DNA of 64,000 bases from Dipteris shenzhenensis (Eukaryota > Polypodiophyta > Polypodiopsida > Gleicheniales). Under the pieces are notes generated by a model. It was not told where the DNA came from, did not search any database, and saw only the letters and a list, made by a program, of their open reading frames with translations. Made by a program: the position numbers and the translations under genes. Shown here piece by piece: positions 1 to 10,984 of this stretch. The stretch lies in NCBI GenBank assembly GCA_047967505.1, contig CM106540.1; one strand, 5' to 3'. The number at the start of each line of letters is the position of its first letter. Positions within the stretch are counted from its first letter, which is position 1.

Positions 1-826
1 TATTCATACTTAATGAAGTACTTTTCTTGGGGGGAAAAAAAAAAGCACTGGCAACTGCAACCTCTAAAGGCTCCACATGTTGTGGGTATGTCATGCAGGT
101 TTCACAAAACAGTCACCTTGGAATTCAAGGGATAATGTTGCAACATTGCAAACAAGGGTGCCCTTAGCTAGTGTCTAGCATATAACTGAATGCATCTCCA
201 TGTACTTGAGTAAGGCAATTGATCATGAGGGGTTTGTCAGAATAATGAAAGGACTCGTGAGTTGTATCATGTTACCACATAGTAATGGTGACTATTAGAT
301 ATAGATTAAGGGAATCAATTGTGTGGGGTGATTGCTATGTGCATGTATGCTTTGGAGGGATTGATGACCCAAAAGAGACCTAGATCCTTTGAAGAAGCCT
401 AGTTATGTGTGCAGCAGCATGAGATACTATTGTTTTGTTCATGGCTAGTGGATCATGCATGGAGCTCATGATCATTTGTATACTCGCAGCACGGAGCGGT
501 CTGTTGGAGATTTTTCTTTTGATGATGTTAGGTTTGTTGTATATTGACGATGACCCCACTGACATACAAATGCCAAATACCCCTGCTCCATCCCACTGCC
601 AAGGACCAATATCCAGGCCCCATCCTAGAAGAAGGCATCTCCATCTGCCAATATCCGCGGTTGAAAACATGTGCTCCTAAAGCATGAGGATATCAACTAA
701 CCACCAAACAAGGGCTCTCTGTAGCTCCTTCCATAAAACCAGGTGTCATGGCTGCTAGCGTGCCTGATCCTTGAAACAGTGCATGTTCCAATTCCCTAGT
801 GTCCAAAATCATGGGATTTCTTTCCC

Positions 827-830
827 TTTT

Positions 831-861
<31 letters not shown>

Positions 862-867
862 GGGGGG
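827..867. repeat. T14-G27 homopolymer block
   Basis: A run of 14 T is followed directly by a run of 27 G, then a further G-rich stretch. Long G runs are prone to sequencing error, so exact length is uncertain. Confidence 0.9.
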
Positions 868-1599
868 AGGGGGTTGCAGCGAACAAGGCCATTTGAGGAC
901 TCAAAGCCTGTGAGGTCACTTCTGAGCAAGTGGACTTTGCTGGCGGCTTAGAGGGGGAGTGGTCTAAATCCATGTGGCACCACCAAAGAGATATTTGATT
1001 TTCAGATTGATGCTAATATTCTGCTACCTGTAGACCCTAGGAAGGCAGGTTCAATCACACATCAGCTTACATACTCAAAGAAGGGAAGAAAGATAACTAT
1101 CGATAATGGTGTCCAGCATGTGGTCAAACAGATAGTGGTAATAATGGTATGACTAGCCTGCATTAGTTGTGGTAGAGCAAGGATTTACTCAACCATACTA
1201 TCCCTCCAGCCATGAGGAGGGGATGCATATTTATCACTAGATTCGATCTATCTTTGCAAGCCATCGTATATGATTAGCTAATGAGTGTCGCACGTATCCA
1301 ACAAACTGTCATACTGCATGATCACTGCCCCTCATGTTGCTAAATCCAAGCTCCTCTAGCTTCCCAACCGTCATTCTCTTACATCATCAAATCCAAGGTT
1401 ACTCAAAGTAGTTGGTGTGATGATGAGTGTATAGTGATTAGGGCACCCCAAAGGAACACAGTGCAAGAGTACCGATACTTAGTGCAACACAAGAAACGGT
1501 AATCTTTTGTGTGTCATGATACACAAACCTCCAACCAGTCTTTATAGAAATAATTAGAAGGATTTCTGGAAGATTGATAGAAAAAAATATTATGGTTCT

Positions 1600-1601
<2 letters not shown>

Positions 1602-1646
<45 letters not shown>

Positions 1647-1716
1647 CGATACGATATGATATGATATGATTGTATTAAAGCCGTGTGAGATCCTGAGAGA
1701 GTGTGTGTGTGTGTGT
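1602..1716. repeat. Compound microsatellite (GA)n, (ATGAT/ACGAT)6, (GT)n
   Basis: About 39 bases of GA dinucleotide run into six pentanucleotides alternating ATGAT and ACGAT, and after a short gap into a GT run followed by alternating purine-pyrimidine sequence. Three adjacent repeat motifs make this a compound simple-sequence locus. Confidence 0.9.
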
Positions 1717-1987
1717 GCGCACGCGCTTGGTTATAGACAGCAGCTTGACTGGGAGGAAGGATGGTCTCAGTGCAAGGTGCCTTTTGTCACACTAGCAATC
1801 AAGGACTCAAGAGAAAGCATATCTAGAAGGACGTAGCTGCAAGCAGACAACAAATTGGCCTATTACAAAAAATAAATACGGGTGCCAATAAAATAGGGGA
1901 TTTTCTGAACAGACCTTCTGTATCAGCTTCCTGCTATCTCAGTAAAAAAGCAAGGAACAGTTTCATCCTGAAAACAAACGAATTCAC

Positions 1988-2176
1988 CTGGACTGCAAGC
2001 AGATACAAAGGAACCAGCTGATGAGGAGCTTTTGGATAAAAAATTCTCTGCCCCTGCTTTATGGCATCAAGAGCAAGTATCAATGCATCCTCATGCTTTC
2101 CTTGTCCCATCAACATTGCAGCTTCTTGTGTCACCATCCTCATCAAAGCAATTTTTAAAACAGGTACCATATTGAA
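1988..2176 (-). CDS. Downstream exon of the same host gene, TPR-like helical repeat (63 codons)
   Basis: On the minus strand the block begins after a pyrimidine-rich acceptor (TTTTGCAG|TTCAAT) and ends at the donor CAG|GTGAAT. It is 189 bases, phase 0 at both ends, with no stop in frame. The product has a helix-turn-helix spacing typical of TPR motifs: KHEDALILALDAIKQGQ followed by LVPLYLLAVQ. Two adjacent exons with compatible phases and consensus borders support a real host gene or recent pseudogene, not a transposon. The protein family is not certain and no downstream exon was found to the left. Confidence 0.55.
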
Positions 2177-2543
2177 CTGCAAAATGTCAACAGACCCCAG
2201 ACCTTTCATGTGTGGTATCAAACATGTGGAATTATCTTCTTGATGAAATATACATCTAAACATGAGGGATTATCTTCTTAAGAAATACCAGTGCAAACTC
2301 ATAGCATCCTCTAAATTCAATCTAGAACAAAGTTCATTCTACATCCACAATTTGAGTGTATTACACTACAAGAAAAGTAATCCATAATTTGCATCTACAT
2401 ACATGCAGTGTTGTCTACTGTCTTAACTGTCAGATATTCCTTTGTCATGAAGTTCGCACATGCACTCGTCATAATCTTCTGTAAAAGTTCATATTTGTAT
2501 GAGAATGTCTGCAAGAAAGCATCCACATGCTGCCATCAAGTAC

Positions 2544-2702
2544 CTTATGCTTGTCTTTTAGTAGCTCTTCTAAAGTTCGAGGAGACAACATTGTGGCACG
2601 AGCAGATATAGAAGACTCTGGGAAAATATTCAATTGTGCCAACCTCCCTAGTATACTCTTATCCTCTATGTGTTGCTTGCGGTATCTCCCTTGTCTTATT
2701 TC
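2544..2702 (-). CDS. Upstream exon of an unidentified host gene (53 codons)
   Basis: On the minus strand an open block of 159 bases starts after an AG acceptor (..CAAGCAG) and ends at a GT donor (AAG|GTACTT), so both borders are phase 0. It encodes a charged segment beginning EIRQGRYRKQHIEDKS and ending LEELLKDKHK. Composition and phase match the exon at 1988-2176, with a 367-base intron between. I do not recognise the gene with certainty. The combined reading suggests a helical TPR-like protein, perhaps of the MYND/TPR type; that is inference from memory of family style. No start-codon exon or stop exon was located, so the gene may be partial. Confidence 0.5.
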
Positions 2703-2923
2703 CTGCTTGGATGTTAAAGTACATACAATCGTAAAGATCTGAATGGTCACAAGACCAATCATGTTATTTCTTGTTCAAAGGGCCAATCTTTATGTGAAAC
2801 ATGAAGACTCCTTTTTTAGGAAATGCTTTCAATGCCAAATTTTAATTGCACTAAAAACAAGCACAGGTTTGAACACAAAATTCAACAAAAATGCCTCTCC
2901 CTACTTAACTATGCTCCTTCATG

Positions 2924-2936
2924 TGGTATCAGAGCT
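2924..2936 (+). other. Copia-type primer binding site (isolated)
   Basis: TGGTATCAGAGCT matches the complement of the initiator Met-tRNA 3' end used by plant copia elements. No gag follows it and no LTR could be bounded to its left, so it is probably a remnant of a deleted element. It falls upstream of the minus-strand exon at 2544-2702. Confidence 0.6.
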
Positions 2937-3139
2937 AGGCTAGTAACTGAAAAACGACTTCGACCAAACCCTAAATCGACAAAAAAAGTGTGGCGGCTGG
3001 TAGAGAGGCTACGAACTGCAGATTCGAGCTGTTGAATAGCTAGAAAGTGGCTCTACAATAGTCGCCCAGCCTATAGGAGCTACTTGAAGCTGATTTCCGG
3101 TGATGAAGTGCCTCCAAACTTTCTCAAAATGCAACAACA

Positions 3140-3307
3140 GCGACAAGTACAAGCCTTTATAGGATAGGCATACACACTAGAGTGCACAAATGTATATGGG
3201 CATTGGGATGGCTCCCAATATGACATGTGGCACTCACACATAAGACTCTACTAGAACTCCTAGTAGAACACACTAAAACACACTCAACTTGACTTCATGT
3301 TCTAACA
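3140..3307 (-). mobile_element. LTR fragment, same family as 25,921
   Basis: Read on the minus strand it starts TGTTAGAACATGAAG and shares ordered blocks with the LTR at 25,921 (TGTGTTTTAGTGTGTTCTA, GCCACATGTCATATTGGGAG, CTTGTACTTGTC). Its TG end abuts the LINE fragment at 3308. The other end and any internal region of this element are not visible. Confidence 0.55.
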
Positions 3308-4520
3308 TCTTATGACTGCTATCCTAAAAACTTGGGCCAACTTCAGAAGTACATTTCAGAGAATCCCCCTGTCCTTTCTGAAAGAGAGAGATAGGTTTGT
3401 AAAGTACAATTCATGCATTGGGTTGACACAGATGACAGGCCAGTTTCTTGCGAGTTTCTTTCCAACCTATCAGGATCTTAGTTTATATGGAGAATGGCTC
3501 GGATTCACAATGGTACCTAGACCCGGACCCACTTCGTCTCTCTTTGAGCTCATAGAGGATTTGGCTAAATAGAGGAGCCCCCATAAAGATTTTACAGTGG
3601 GATCCCAGAGAGTGGGAGTGGATTGATGCAAGGTACCAAGAGAAGAGCATTCCTTTCTTTCGTTACACAGTCAGTAATGCCAAGAGATTTCATCTCAGTT
3701 GTAGGGTCTGGAGTCCCCCCACAACTCCTTATTGGGAGAATTTTCAGGCTTTTGCAGAGATGCAAAAAGTCCTTTGGAGGAGACCCTCAAGAATTAAAAA
3801 ATCACTCTAAATTTCTATTCATGGGGGAGGAATTGTATTGAACTTGTCAATAATGGCCAAAGTGTGAGAAGGATGGACCTCGCATCCATCCAAGGCCTCT
3901 GTGCATTTGGCTCTCTAGATATGCCATGCTGAAATACTCACCAATATCTCCCAAGCATAATCCATGAATGCATGCCCGGGCCTGAAGTGTGAGAAGGGAA
4001 CATCATCTAGGGAGCATGAGTCAACTAAATGTCGTCATATCGAGAGAGTCATGCCTCTCATAAAAGACCTGAAGCCCCAAAAGAGAGAGCTAGGCTACTG
4101 AGCCCCATATCATAAAGAAAGGAAATGGAGCAAACATATTGAAAAACCCAGCAATCCCGTCCAAATGATCCTTGCTTGTCTGCAATCCCATAGACAATGC
4201 TGAATATACTCCACAACACAGGACAATTAGAGTCTACCTCAAACCTGGACAGTATTCATACCTTGATGGCCATTTGGATGAGCGCACAAGGGATCTCAAG
4301 AGCAACTTTTACCAGGAGGGCTACATTCCTTCTCGTAGTCCACTGTAGGTTTGAGATGGCGCTTTTAGCCACATTCTTGGTTTACTTCTTGTTCACTTTG
4401 AGGATCTTCTTATTGACCTCTTCTAGGGCGTTCTTTTTCATACTTGCATGATGTATTTGCGCATTGAGCTTACTAATGCGGGTTTCGTTCATACTTAACA
4501 TAAGTTCTTTTCTTTTTTTT
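3308..4520 (+). mobile_element. LINE fragment, ORF2 C-terminal region and 3' UTR
   Basis: The reading from 3312 (ILKTWANFRSTFQRIPLS) matches the post-RT region of the minus-strand LINE at 11 kb (ILKAWASFRSTLRRIPPS) and the LINE at 23 kb. A second frame near 3590 gives ILQWDPREWEW, the counterpart of LQWDPGEWEW at 11.0 kb. The right end (4445-4515) carries the 3' UTR signature seen near 6.2 and 28.2 kb: CATG-TGTATTT-CGCA, then GAGCTT, GCGGGTTTC and CATACTTAA before a T-rich tail. It is a 5'-truncated, frameshifted copy that cannot move by itself. Confidence 0.7.
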
Positions 4521-4679
4521 TAAAATCCACTATGTAGGCATTCTCTCTTGGTCAAAATTGTGTTGCTTTACAAAACACATCAGACATTCTCTCTTCACCT
4601 CCACCATGCCATACACAACTTGCCGTCTCTATTAATGGTTTCGCCACCTCCAAGGGACCTCTCCATCATTCCACTCTTG

Positions 4680-5310
4680 TTTTTTTATTTTTTCCAAGAA
4701 AGGAACCTTCTATTAATGCTTGAAAGAATTCATACAAGATAGCAGCCCCGAAGGTGTTGAGTATGGAAAAGAACCGGGAAAAGGCTGAAAGAAAAACCGA
4801 CCTATTTCAGAGAAACCCATCGCACTGCCTAGGGGATCTTTGGTGTTGGGGCTACCAGCTAGGTGGGGGGACTATACAACCAACGAATCCCTTGCAGAGT
4901 GAATAAGTATAAAACTTCTGCAGGCAAAGCCTTGCAGAATCAAGTGCGCCTCGCGACAGTCGTGCACTAGAGCCTAGGGTCCCACGCTCCCAGGAGGAGC
5001 GGAGGGTGTAGATGATATCTTGCCAGATGGCGACCAAGGTAGCCGAGGGTGGAACCGGATGCTCACCCATCACCAGACTGCAGCGAGCAACCCAAATGTT
5101 CCATGCAGTAGTACTGGCTACTACCTCCCACACGATGTCCTCCAGAGGAGGAGGAGCAAGGCTATCAGGAGGGACCGCCTCATGGAGCTCTATCCTCTGA
5201 ATGCTCTGACCCTATATCCGGTGAGCTAGTGAGATCTCATTGATCTGGAACGCATTGGATGGGACAAAAGCAATAGAGCCTAAACCACCTTCACAGCCAC
5301 CCTCATCCAC
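4680..5310 (-). mobile_element. LINE 3' end (ORF2 C-terminus plus tail)
   Basis: On the minus strand 5133-4852 encodes VWEVVASTTAWNIWVARCS and a following TLRSSWERG, aligning with PVWEIISSITGWHIWTSRCA and TLRGQWDQ at the C-terminus of the LINE at 24.2 kb. Similarity can be followed upstream to about 5300 with one stop and a frame change. The T-rich block at 4680-4693 is the reversed A-rich tail, next to a TTAATAGAAGG-type 3' UTR motif. It could be the displaced 3' part of the LINE at 10,985-14,250, which is interrupted by copia A; that link is inference. Confidence 0.7.
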
Positions 5311-6150
5311 ATTTAAAGCAAGTGAACAACACAATCACAAAGTAAAAAGCTTTCATTGAAACTCCTTGTCCCTACACACCTCCGAGTACAACTCATACTC
5401 TGGCCACATTTCTACTGATAGTTAAACAACCTAAACAACCCAGTGGATTACACAACTCAGCACAAACTCCTATTGACTTAGCTCAAGCTCAGGAACATAC
5501 AAAAGAACCACAATTTAGGATGCACAGAAGATTGATGATTTTCAGATCTGTTCAATTGTCATTTGAAGTCCACTCTTCATTGACCAGCAATCATCCAAAC
5601 AACCATGTATGGTCGCAAAACATACAACCCATAGTGATAGCTTCATATTGTGCCTACTTAGAACAGTCAGTCACAGCAGCTTGAGAACTGTCTTCTCATC
5701 AGGAAACATGCTGCTCAAGACAAGACATCTCCATCCATATAGAATTGAAATCAACAAATCAGTTCTAGCACTAAATCAGCAACAAAACATCATCTTGATA
5801 ATTGCATCTTCACAAAGAGAGAGCCCCGTTAACTCCATGCAATTCTCATTGCAGCTCAGCAAACAAGCGACCTCAATCTCCCTTGGTGTCAGGCCAAGAA
5901 AACCAACATCACGATCACCTCTGATTTGCTAGCCACATTCATCAGCATGCCAATAAGTAATATTCTTCTCCTACGTGCATTTCGTAGCCTTTTAAGAATG
6001 CTTTGGCCCTTTGATAATCTCGACCCTTGGAGATCTTCTACAAAAGGTACTCCTTGTAGTAGTGCATGGCTTCTCAAGCGCATCAGATTTCATGACTCAT
6101 TTGGATTGATGGCACCTATCTATCCGTCACATGGTGGTCCTTGCAACTAC
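5311..6150. other. Unassigned segment between LINE end and copia A
   Basis: No retrotransposon domain, primer binding site or LTR match is visible here. The minus strand has a 64-codon frame (6083-5889) rich in Arg/Leu with no motif I recognise, followed by AT-rich sequence that reads like a plant 3' UTR. Before the LINE-tail insertion at 6160 this segment ran directly into the gag start of copia A, so it may be leader of that element, captured host sequence, or flank brought in by deletion. Confidence 0.3.
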
Positions 6151-6159
6151 ATTCACCGA

Positions 6160-6400
6160 ACCTTTTTTTTTTTTTCAAAAAAGAGACTTCTATTAAGTAA
6201 GAAAGAAACCCGCTAGAGCAAGCTCTGTGCGGAAATACACCATGCTAAGCATGTAATAAAAAACACCTCAGAGGAATGAGATAGAAAGAAACCAAGTCTG
6301 AGGCTGAAAATGCCATCTCAACCCTATAGAAGTCTCAGCTCAGTTCAGTACAGAAGGTCAGTTCATTTATTTCTGTTTCAGTTTTTCAAGTTCTGTAGCT
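6160..6400 (-). mobile_element. Short 5'-truncated LINE tail with 9-bp target duplication
   Basis: A poly-T run starting near 6163 is the reversed poly-A tail. Read on the minus strand, the preceding sequence carries the 3' UTR block CATGCTTAGCATGGTGTATT and TTACTTAATAGAAGTC shared with the LINE tail at 28.2 kb. ATTCACCGA occurs at 6151-6159 and at 6401-6409, exactly flanking the insert, as expected of target-primed insertion. It sits immediately upstream of the gag start codon of copia A, so it arrived after copia A's gag was already next to the 5.3-6.1 kb segment. Confidence 0.7.
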
Positions 6401-6410
6401 ATTCACCGAG

Positions 6411-8195
6411 ATGGATCAGCGATCAGAAGCCTCTACATCCATTGCTCGTCCTTCCTCCTTCTCCAGTCATCTTCCTTCTTCATTTATCCCTAATTTCGGT
6501 GAAGCTGGAAAGCTTGATGGTACGAACTTTCCAATCTGGAAAGTCAAGATCCGAAGCCATCTGTTGGCACGGAAGTTGTGGAAGATTGTCAATGGTACTG
6601 AAGAAAAGCCGGAGGATATTGTGGACAAGAGAGGTGAAGTTCTAGCTGAAGCAGATGCAGATGAACTCTGTGCATGGGAGGAGAGGGATGCTCAGGCCTT
6701 AGCAATGCTTATAGGCACGATAGCAGATTCTGTTATTCCTCATATCCAGTTGGCAGAAACGTCTTCAGAGGCGTGGACCATACTGAAGGAGTTGTATGAA
6801 ACCGATAATACAGCTCGTATCATCACATTGCAGCATCAGCTTTATAACCTTGATATGAATGAGGGTGACAGTGTTCATGATCACCTGACAAAGGTGAAAG
6901 TTGTGCGGGACCAGCTCGCAGCGGTTGGTCAGAAGGTGGACTCGATTCAATTAGCATTACTCACACTCCACAAGTTGCCACGGAGTTTCAAAAGTTTTGT
7001 GACTACGGTCACTGCGGGTCAACGAACAAAGCCAATCAACTTTGAGGAGCTTTGTCCACTCCTATTTCAGGAGGAGGCCCGAGAGAAACTCTTTACGCAA
7101 AATGACGAAAAGGCATTGGTTGCCAAAGACAAGCCTGGCAAAGGCAAGTCAAAGGATTCCAAGAAATCAGAGGACGCTGAACGTAAGAAGAAAATGAAGT
7201 GCTTTTACTGTGAAAAGCTTGGCCACTCTGCCAAAGAATGCCGGAAGAAGAAGGCGGATCAAAAGCGGAAAAGAGAAGCCAAAAACAAAGAAGAGCCTAA
7301 GAGTGATTCTGCCAATGTGACAACTGGTCAGTTATTCTTACTCAGTGAACATTGTTCAGCTTATGCAGTTAGTGAAGGAAAAGAAGGTTGGTATGTTGAC
7401 AGTGGTGCTTCTAAGCACATGTCCAACAGAAGGACATGGTTCAAAACCATGGACAGTACACACCCGGATTCCAAAGTTTCTGTTGGGGATAGCCGGACAT
7501 GTCCTGTGAAGGGCATAGGTAGCATTCCTTTCATTACCACGGCGGGTGAGGAGAAGGATATCTCTGGAGTACTTTATGTACCCGACCTTTGCAAGAATTT
7601 ACTATCTGTAAGTCAGATGGACAAAAATAACATGGCAGTTCTTTTCCAAGATGGCAAGGTCACCGTGACATCCAAAGGGAGTGGGCAAGTGGTAGCACAG
7701 GGTGTTGAAGAGAATGGACTGTACCGTCTCAGTGCAATGTTGGTTCATGATGTTCACGGAAAGTCCAAACTTTGGCATGAGCGTTTCGGTCACGTCAGCT
7801 ATGGAATCTTGGCTGAAATGTCAAAGTCAAAGATGGTGGATGGACTTCCACCAATTACAGGCAAGGATGATGTCTGTAGGGCTTGTCTTGAAGGCAAGCA
7901 GCACAGGGATAAGTTCCCACAAGAAGCTTCGTTTCGGGCCAGCAAACCACTTGAGTTGGTTCACGCCGACATTTGTGGTCCAATGTCTACTGCATCATGG
8001 GCAGGATCCAGGTATTCACTTCTCTTTGTGGATGATTTCAGTAGAATGACTTGGGTATATTGTTTGGCTAAAAAGTCTCAGGCTTTTGAGAAATTCAAAG
8101 ACTGGAAGGCTAGAGTTGAAAAGGAGACAGGGGAAGATGTCAAGACATTTCGCACAGACAGGGGTTGCTATGCTCCGAGGGAGAAATCTTTCTAA
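6411..8195 (+). pseudogene. Copia A gag-protease-integrase N part (594 aa open frame)
   Basis: The frame starts at ATG 6411 (MDQRSEASTS). Gag contains GKLDGTNFPIWKVKIRSHL near residue 33. A CCHC zinc knuckle (CFYCEKLGHSAKEC) lies at about residue 264, rich in Lys on both sides. The aspartic protease motif VDSGASKHMS is at about 329. The GAG-pre-integrase HHCC region begins LWHERFGHVS, then integrase runs from LVHADICGPM to FRTDRG. At about 8163 it jumps out of frame: the integrase segment between the second Asp and the MLRGRNLSKAYWSEA block is missing, about 50 residues, which removes the catalytic Glu. The product would be a Gag-PR protein with a dead integrase stub. Confidence 0.85.
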
Positions 8196-9137
8196 AGCCT
8201 ATTGGAGTGAAGCTATCAATACAGCGGTACACATTCTCAACCGTACCAAGACGAAGGCCGTCAAGGACAAGACTCCATATGAGGCATTTTATGGTAAGAA
8301 GCCCTCTATTTCTCATCTCCGCATTTTTGGTTCTAACGCGTGGGTGCATGTGCCCAAGGAAGATTTGATTCCCGAAGCAGACCATGTATCTTTGTTGGGT
8401 ATAGTGAAGAATCCAAGGCCTACCGCCTCTTCGATCCAGTAAAGAAGCAAATACTCATTAGTCGTGATGTTGTCTTCGCGAAAAAAGAACCTGAACCCCA
8501 GGAGGAGCCTCAGATTGAGGAGGAGGATATTGTTCAACCCCCGATCCCACCCCGTCCCAGATTGACCATTCAAGAGGTTACCCAATCAAAAGCTGATATT
8601 CCACCCGATACACAGGAAGAGCAGGATGTTCCCGCAGAGGTTCCCGTTCCTCCTCCCACAGAGAAGCAGAAAAAGTTGCCCCAATGGTACCTCCGGACAT
8701 TGGAAGAGTCTCGTGTCACCTCTTTACCTGAGAGTAGCAGTTCCGGATTGCGTCGGTCTCAACGTCTTCAAAAGACCCCATCTGTGAATGTTGCTTTGGT
8801 GGCTCAGATTGTTGAGCCAAGAACCTTCGCGGAGGCAAAAGACAATCCCGAATGGCAGGCTGCCATGCAGGCAGAGATGGATGCTATTCTGAAGAACCAT
8901 ACATGGGACTTAGTGGCCAGGCCCCTTCGACGGAAAGTCATCGGCACTAAGTGGGTATACAAACTCAAATACAAATCTGACGGCAGCTTGGATAAGTATA
9001 AAGCCAGGTTGGTTGTGAAAGGTTTTGCTCAGACTGAAGGCATGGATTTTGATGAAACTTTTGCTCCCACAGCCCGCATGGTTACTATCCGGACAGTGAT
9101 TGCCCTTGCTGCCCATTTCTAGTGGCCTATTTTTCAA
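8166..9137 (+). pseudogene. Copia A integrase C part to RT N part, frameshifted
   Basis: After the deletion, the frame used by 8166-8360 encodes GRNLSKAYWSEAINTAVHI and LRIFGSNAWVHVPKED. A second frame change near 8345-8375 moves to the frame of 8340-9122 with SRPCIFVGYSEESKAYRLF, a Pro/Glu-rich linker, and the start of RT (AMQAEMDAILKNHTWDL; KWVYKLKYKSDGSLDKYKAR). The frame ends at TAG 9120-9122; the next codons continue RT as WPIFQMDVKSAFLNG, so this is a nonsense codon, probably from CAG. Three separate lesions show that the element has been inactive for some time. Confidence 0.8.
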
Positions 9138-10337
9138 ATGGATGTGAAGTCCGCATTCCTTAATGGAACCATGGAGGAGGAGGTATATGTAGAGCAGCCA
9201 CCGGGATTTCAGGATCCAGTGTCCCCATTAAAGGTCTGCAGGTTGAAGAAAGCGTTATACGGGCTGAAACAGGCCCCCAGAGCTTGGTACCAAAGGATTG
9301 ATATATTCTTTCAGAAGATTGGGCTCAGTCGGAGTCCTTCTGAGGCAAACCTTTACTTGTTCATTGAGAAGGGATTGCGATTGGTACTCATCCTCTATGT
9401 TGATGATCTTATCTTGACAAGTGATCATGTCAAGAAGATTTCACAGGTCAAGGAGCTACTCATGTCTGAGTTTGAGATGACTGACCTTGGATTATTACAT
9501 TACTTCCTTGGGATTGAAGTAAAGCAGGCTAAAGACAGGATTTTCATTTCCCAGGAGAAATACTGCAGAGAGATTCTGAAGAGATTTCAGATGGAGGATT
9601 GCAAAACAGCTTTAACTCCCATGGAGGTCGGGCTAAAGCTAAGTGTTCACGACACATCTCAGCTGGTTGATACTCTTTTGTATCGACGATTGGTAGGAAG
9701 TTTGCTTTACCTTACCAATACGCGCCCGGATATTTGCTATGCAGTTGGATTATTATGTCAGTTCTCTGCTTCTCCCAGGAAGAATCATTGGAATGCAGGT
9801 TTACGTGTGCTGAGGTATCTGAAGGGTACTTGCACCTTTGGGATCAGCTACACCAAAGGCATTGAACTAGGCGGGTTCTATGATAGTGATTGGGCAGGTG
9901 ATGTGGACACCAGAAGGTCGACAACAGGATATTGTTTCTTACTTGCATCTGAAGCCATCTCTTGGCTAAGTAAGAAACAACCCACAGTTTCTCTTTCATC
10001 TACAAAGGCAGAGTACAAAGCCGCGTGTACAGCCGCTTGTGAGACATTGTGGTTGCGGTGGATTCTGGAGGACATGGATGTGTGTCACGAGGATGCGACA
10101 GTGCTGATGTGCGACAATCAGAGTTGCATAGCTATTGCAAAGAATCCAGTGTACCACGCGCGGACCAAATACATCGAAGTTCATTATCATTTTGTTCGAG
10201 AGCTCATCATCGACGACGTGATCGAGCTTATCTACTGCCCGACCGCCGACAATTTGTCCGACCTTTTCACAAAGGCACTCCCTCGAGAACAGATGGAGCA
10301 CCTCATCAAACGCATGGGGATTGGCCCACAGTTGTGA
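9138..10337 (+). pseudogene. Copia A reverse transcriptase and RNase H (399 aa open)
   Basis: From MDVKSAFLNG the frame is open to the natural stop at 10337. It contains the RT block KALYGLKQAPRAWYQ, the catalytic YVDD at 9396-9407, YRRLVGSLLYLTNTRPDIC, and RNase H with FYDSDWAGDVDTRRSTTGYC and STKAEYKAAC, ending in the copia tail FTKALPREQMEHL. All expected catalytic residues of this half are visible, but upstream lesions stop it from being made as part of a polyprotein. It ends 13 bases before the 3' LTR. Confidence 0.85.
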
Positions 10338-10340
10338 CAT

Positions 10341-10350
10341 TGAGGGGGGG
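10341..10350 (+). promoter_or_regulatory. Polypurine tract of copia A
   Basis: TGAGGGGGGG lies directly before the LTR start TGTTAGAGAC and would prime plus-strand DNA synthesis. Confidence 0.8.
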
Positions 10351-10984
10351 TGTTAGAGACTCACTGTTCCCACCTGTGAGCCCCCGTTTTGTGGGGACAA
10401 GGGGCAGTGAGGGTAAGATGGGATGGGAAAAGAGAGACTCAGCAAAACAGCAGCATTCTGGGGGGGCTCCATGCCTACCTAGAGGCAAAGGACTGGCTGC
10501 ACAGGGCGCCCTTTTATAGGGCCCTGTTGCAGGACCAGTCGGTCCAACCAGGGCCACCGACCAGGGCCGACCCTGGTCGGTTTTACTGACTGACCTGGTC
10601 GGTCCCCAGTCAGGGAACCGACCCTGCTGGTCGGTCAGACCAACAGGCCTGGGCAGTGCCTATAAAAGGCCCTCACTTACCTTCATTTCAGCCATCCAGT
10701 GCAGGACAGAAAGCCTCTGATTTGGGCTGTGCTGTGCACTCAGACTTGGCATTTTCTGACAGAGAGAATTTCTGCAGTTTGTCTCAGCACTTGGCTGAGT
10801 TTTGTATTGCTCTCCTGGAGCCAGTTTTCTGCCCACCATCCGGTGGATGAATATATTCTCTCTCTACCTAAGTTTTCTCTGAGTGAGTATTGTATCTGTG
10901 ATCAGTTATCTGAGTTGAGTGTTGCTAGAGTGGGAGAGGTCTTGGCTGAAGGTTAGAGTGATTCTTTCCTTCTGTTTTCTAACA
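10351..10984 (+). repeat. 3' LTR of copia A (634 bp)
   Basis: Starts TGTTAGA and ends TCTAACA, a 7-base terminal inverted repeat. TATAAAAG at 10661-10668 is a likely promoter core. Upstream of it, GGTCGG or its complement CCGACC occurs at 10567, 10575, 10597, 10618 and 10629. The LTR is followed by CCATT, the likely right copy of the 5-bp target duplication; the left copy was lost with the 5' LTR. Confidence 0.85.
10661..10668 (+). promoter_or_regulatory. TATA box in LTR of copia A
   Basis: TATAAAAG in the middle of the LTR, after the GGTCGG/CCGACC array; R would begin roughly 30 bases downstream. Confidence 0.55.

Larger units (their letters stand above)
1..1987. other. Left flank, no gene recognised
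   Basis: No reading frame here has recognisable protein similarity; open stretches are under 100 codons with no motif. The stretch holds a T/G homopolymer block and a GA/GT microsatellite block, listed separately. It may be intron or 3' flank of the minus-strand exons at 1988-2702, but no further exon with good splice borders was found. Confidence 0.5.
6410..10984 (+). mobile_element. Ty1/copia element A, 5' LTR missing
   Basis: Gag, protease, integrase, RT and RNase H occur in copia order (INT before RT), followed by a polypurine tract and one 634-bp LTR. No LTR match or primer binding site lies between 5310 and 6410, so the left end is lost. The right LTR ends inside a LINE ORF2 at the codons for GEWEW, showing that A inserted into that LINE. 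The coding part carries a deletion, at least two frame changes and one nonsense codon, so it is not autonomous. Confidence 0.85.

Noticed and set aside
5609-5932. 107-codon plus-strand frame
   Set aside because: Ser/Leu-rich with no motif; sequence reads more like a reversed 3' UTR.
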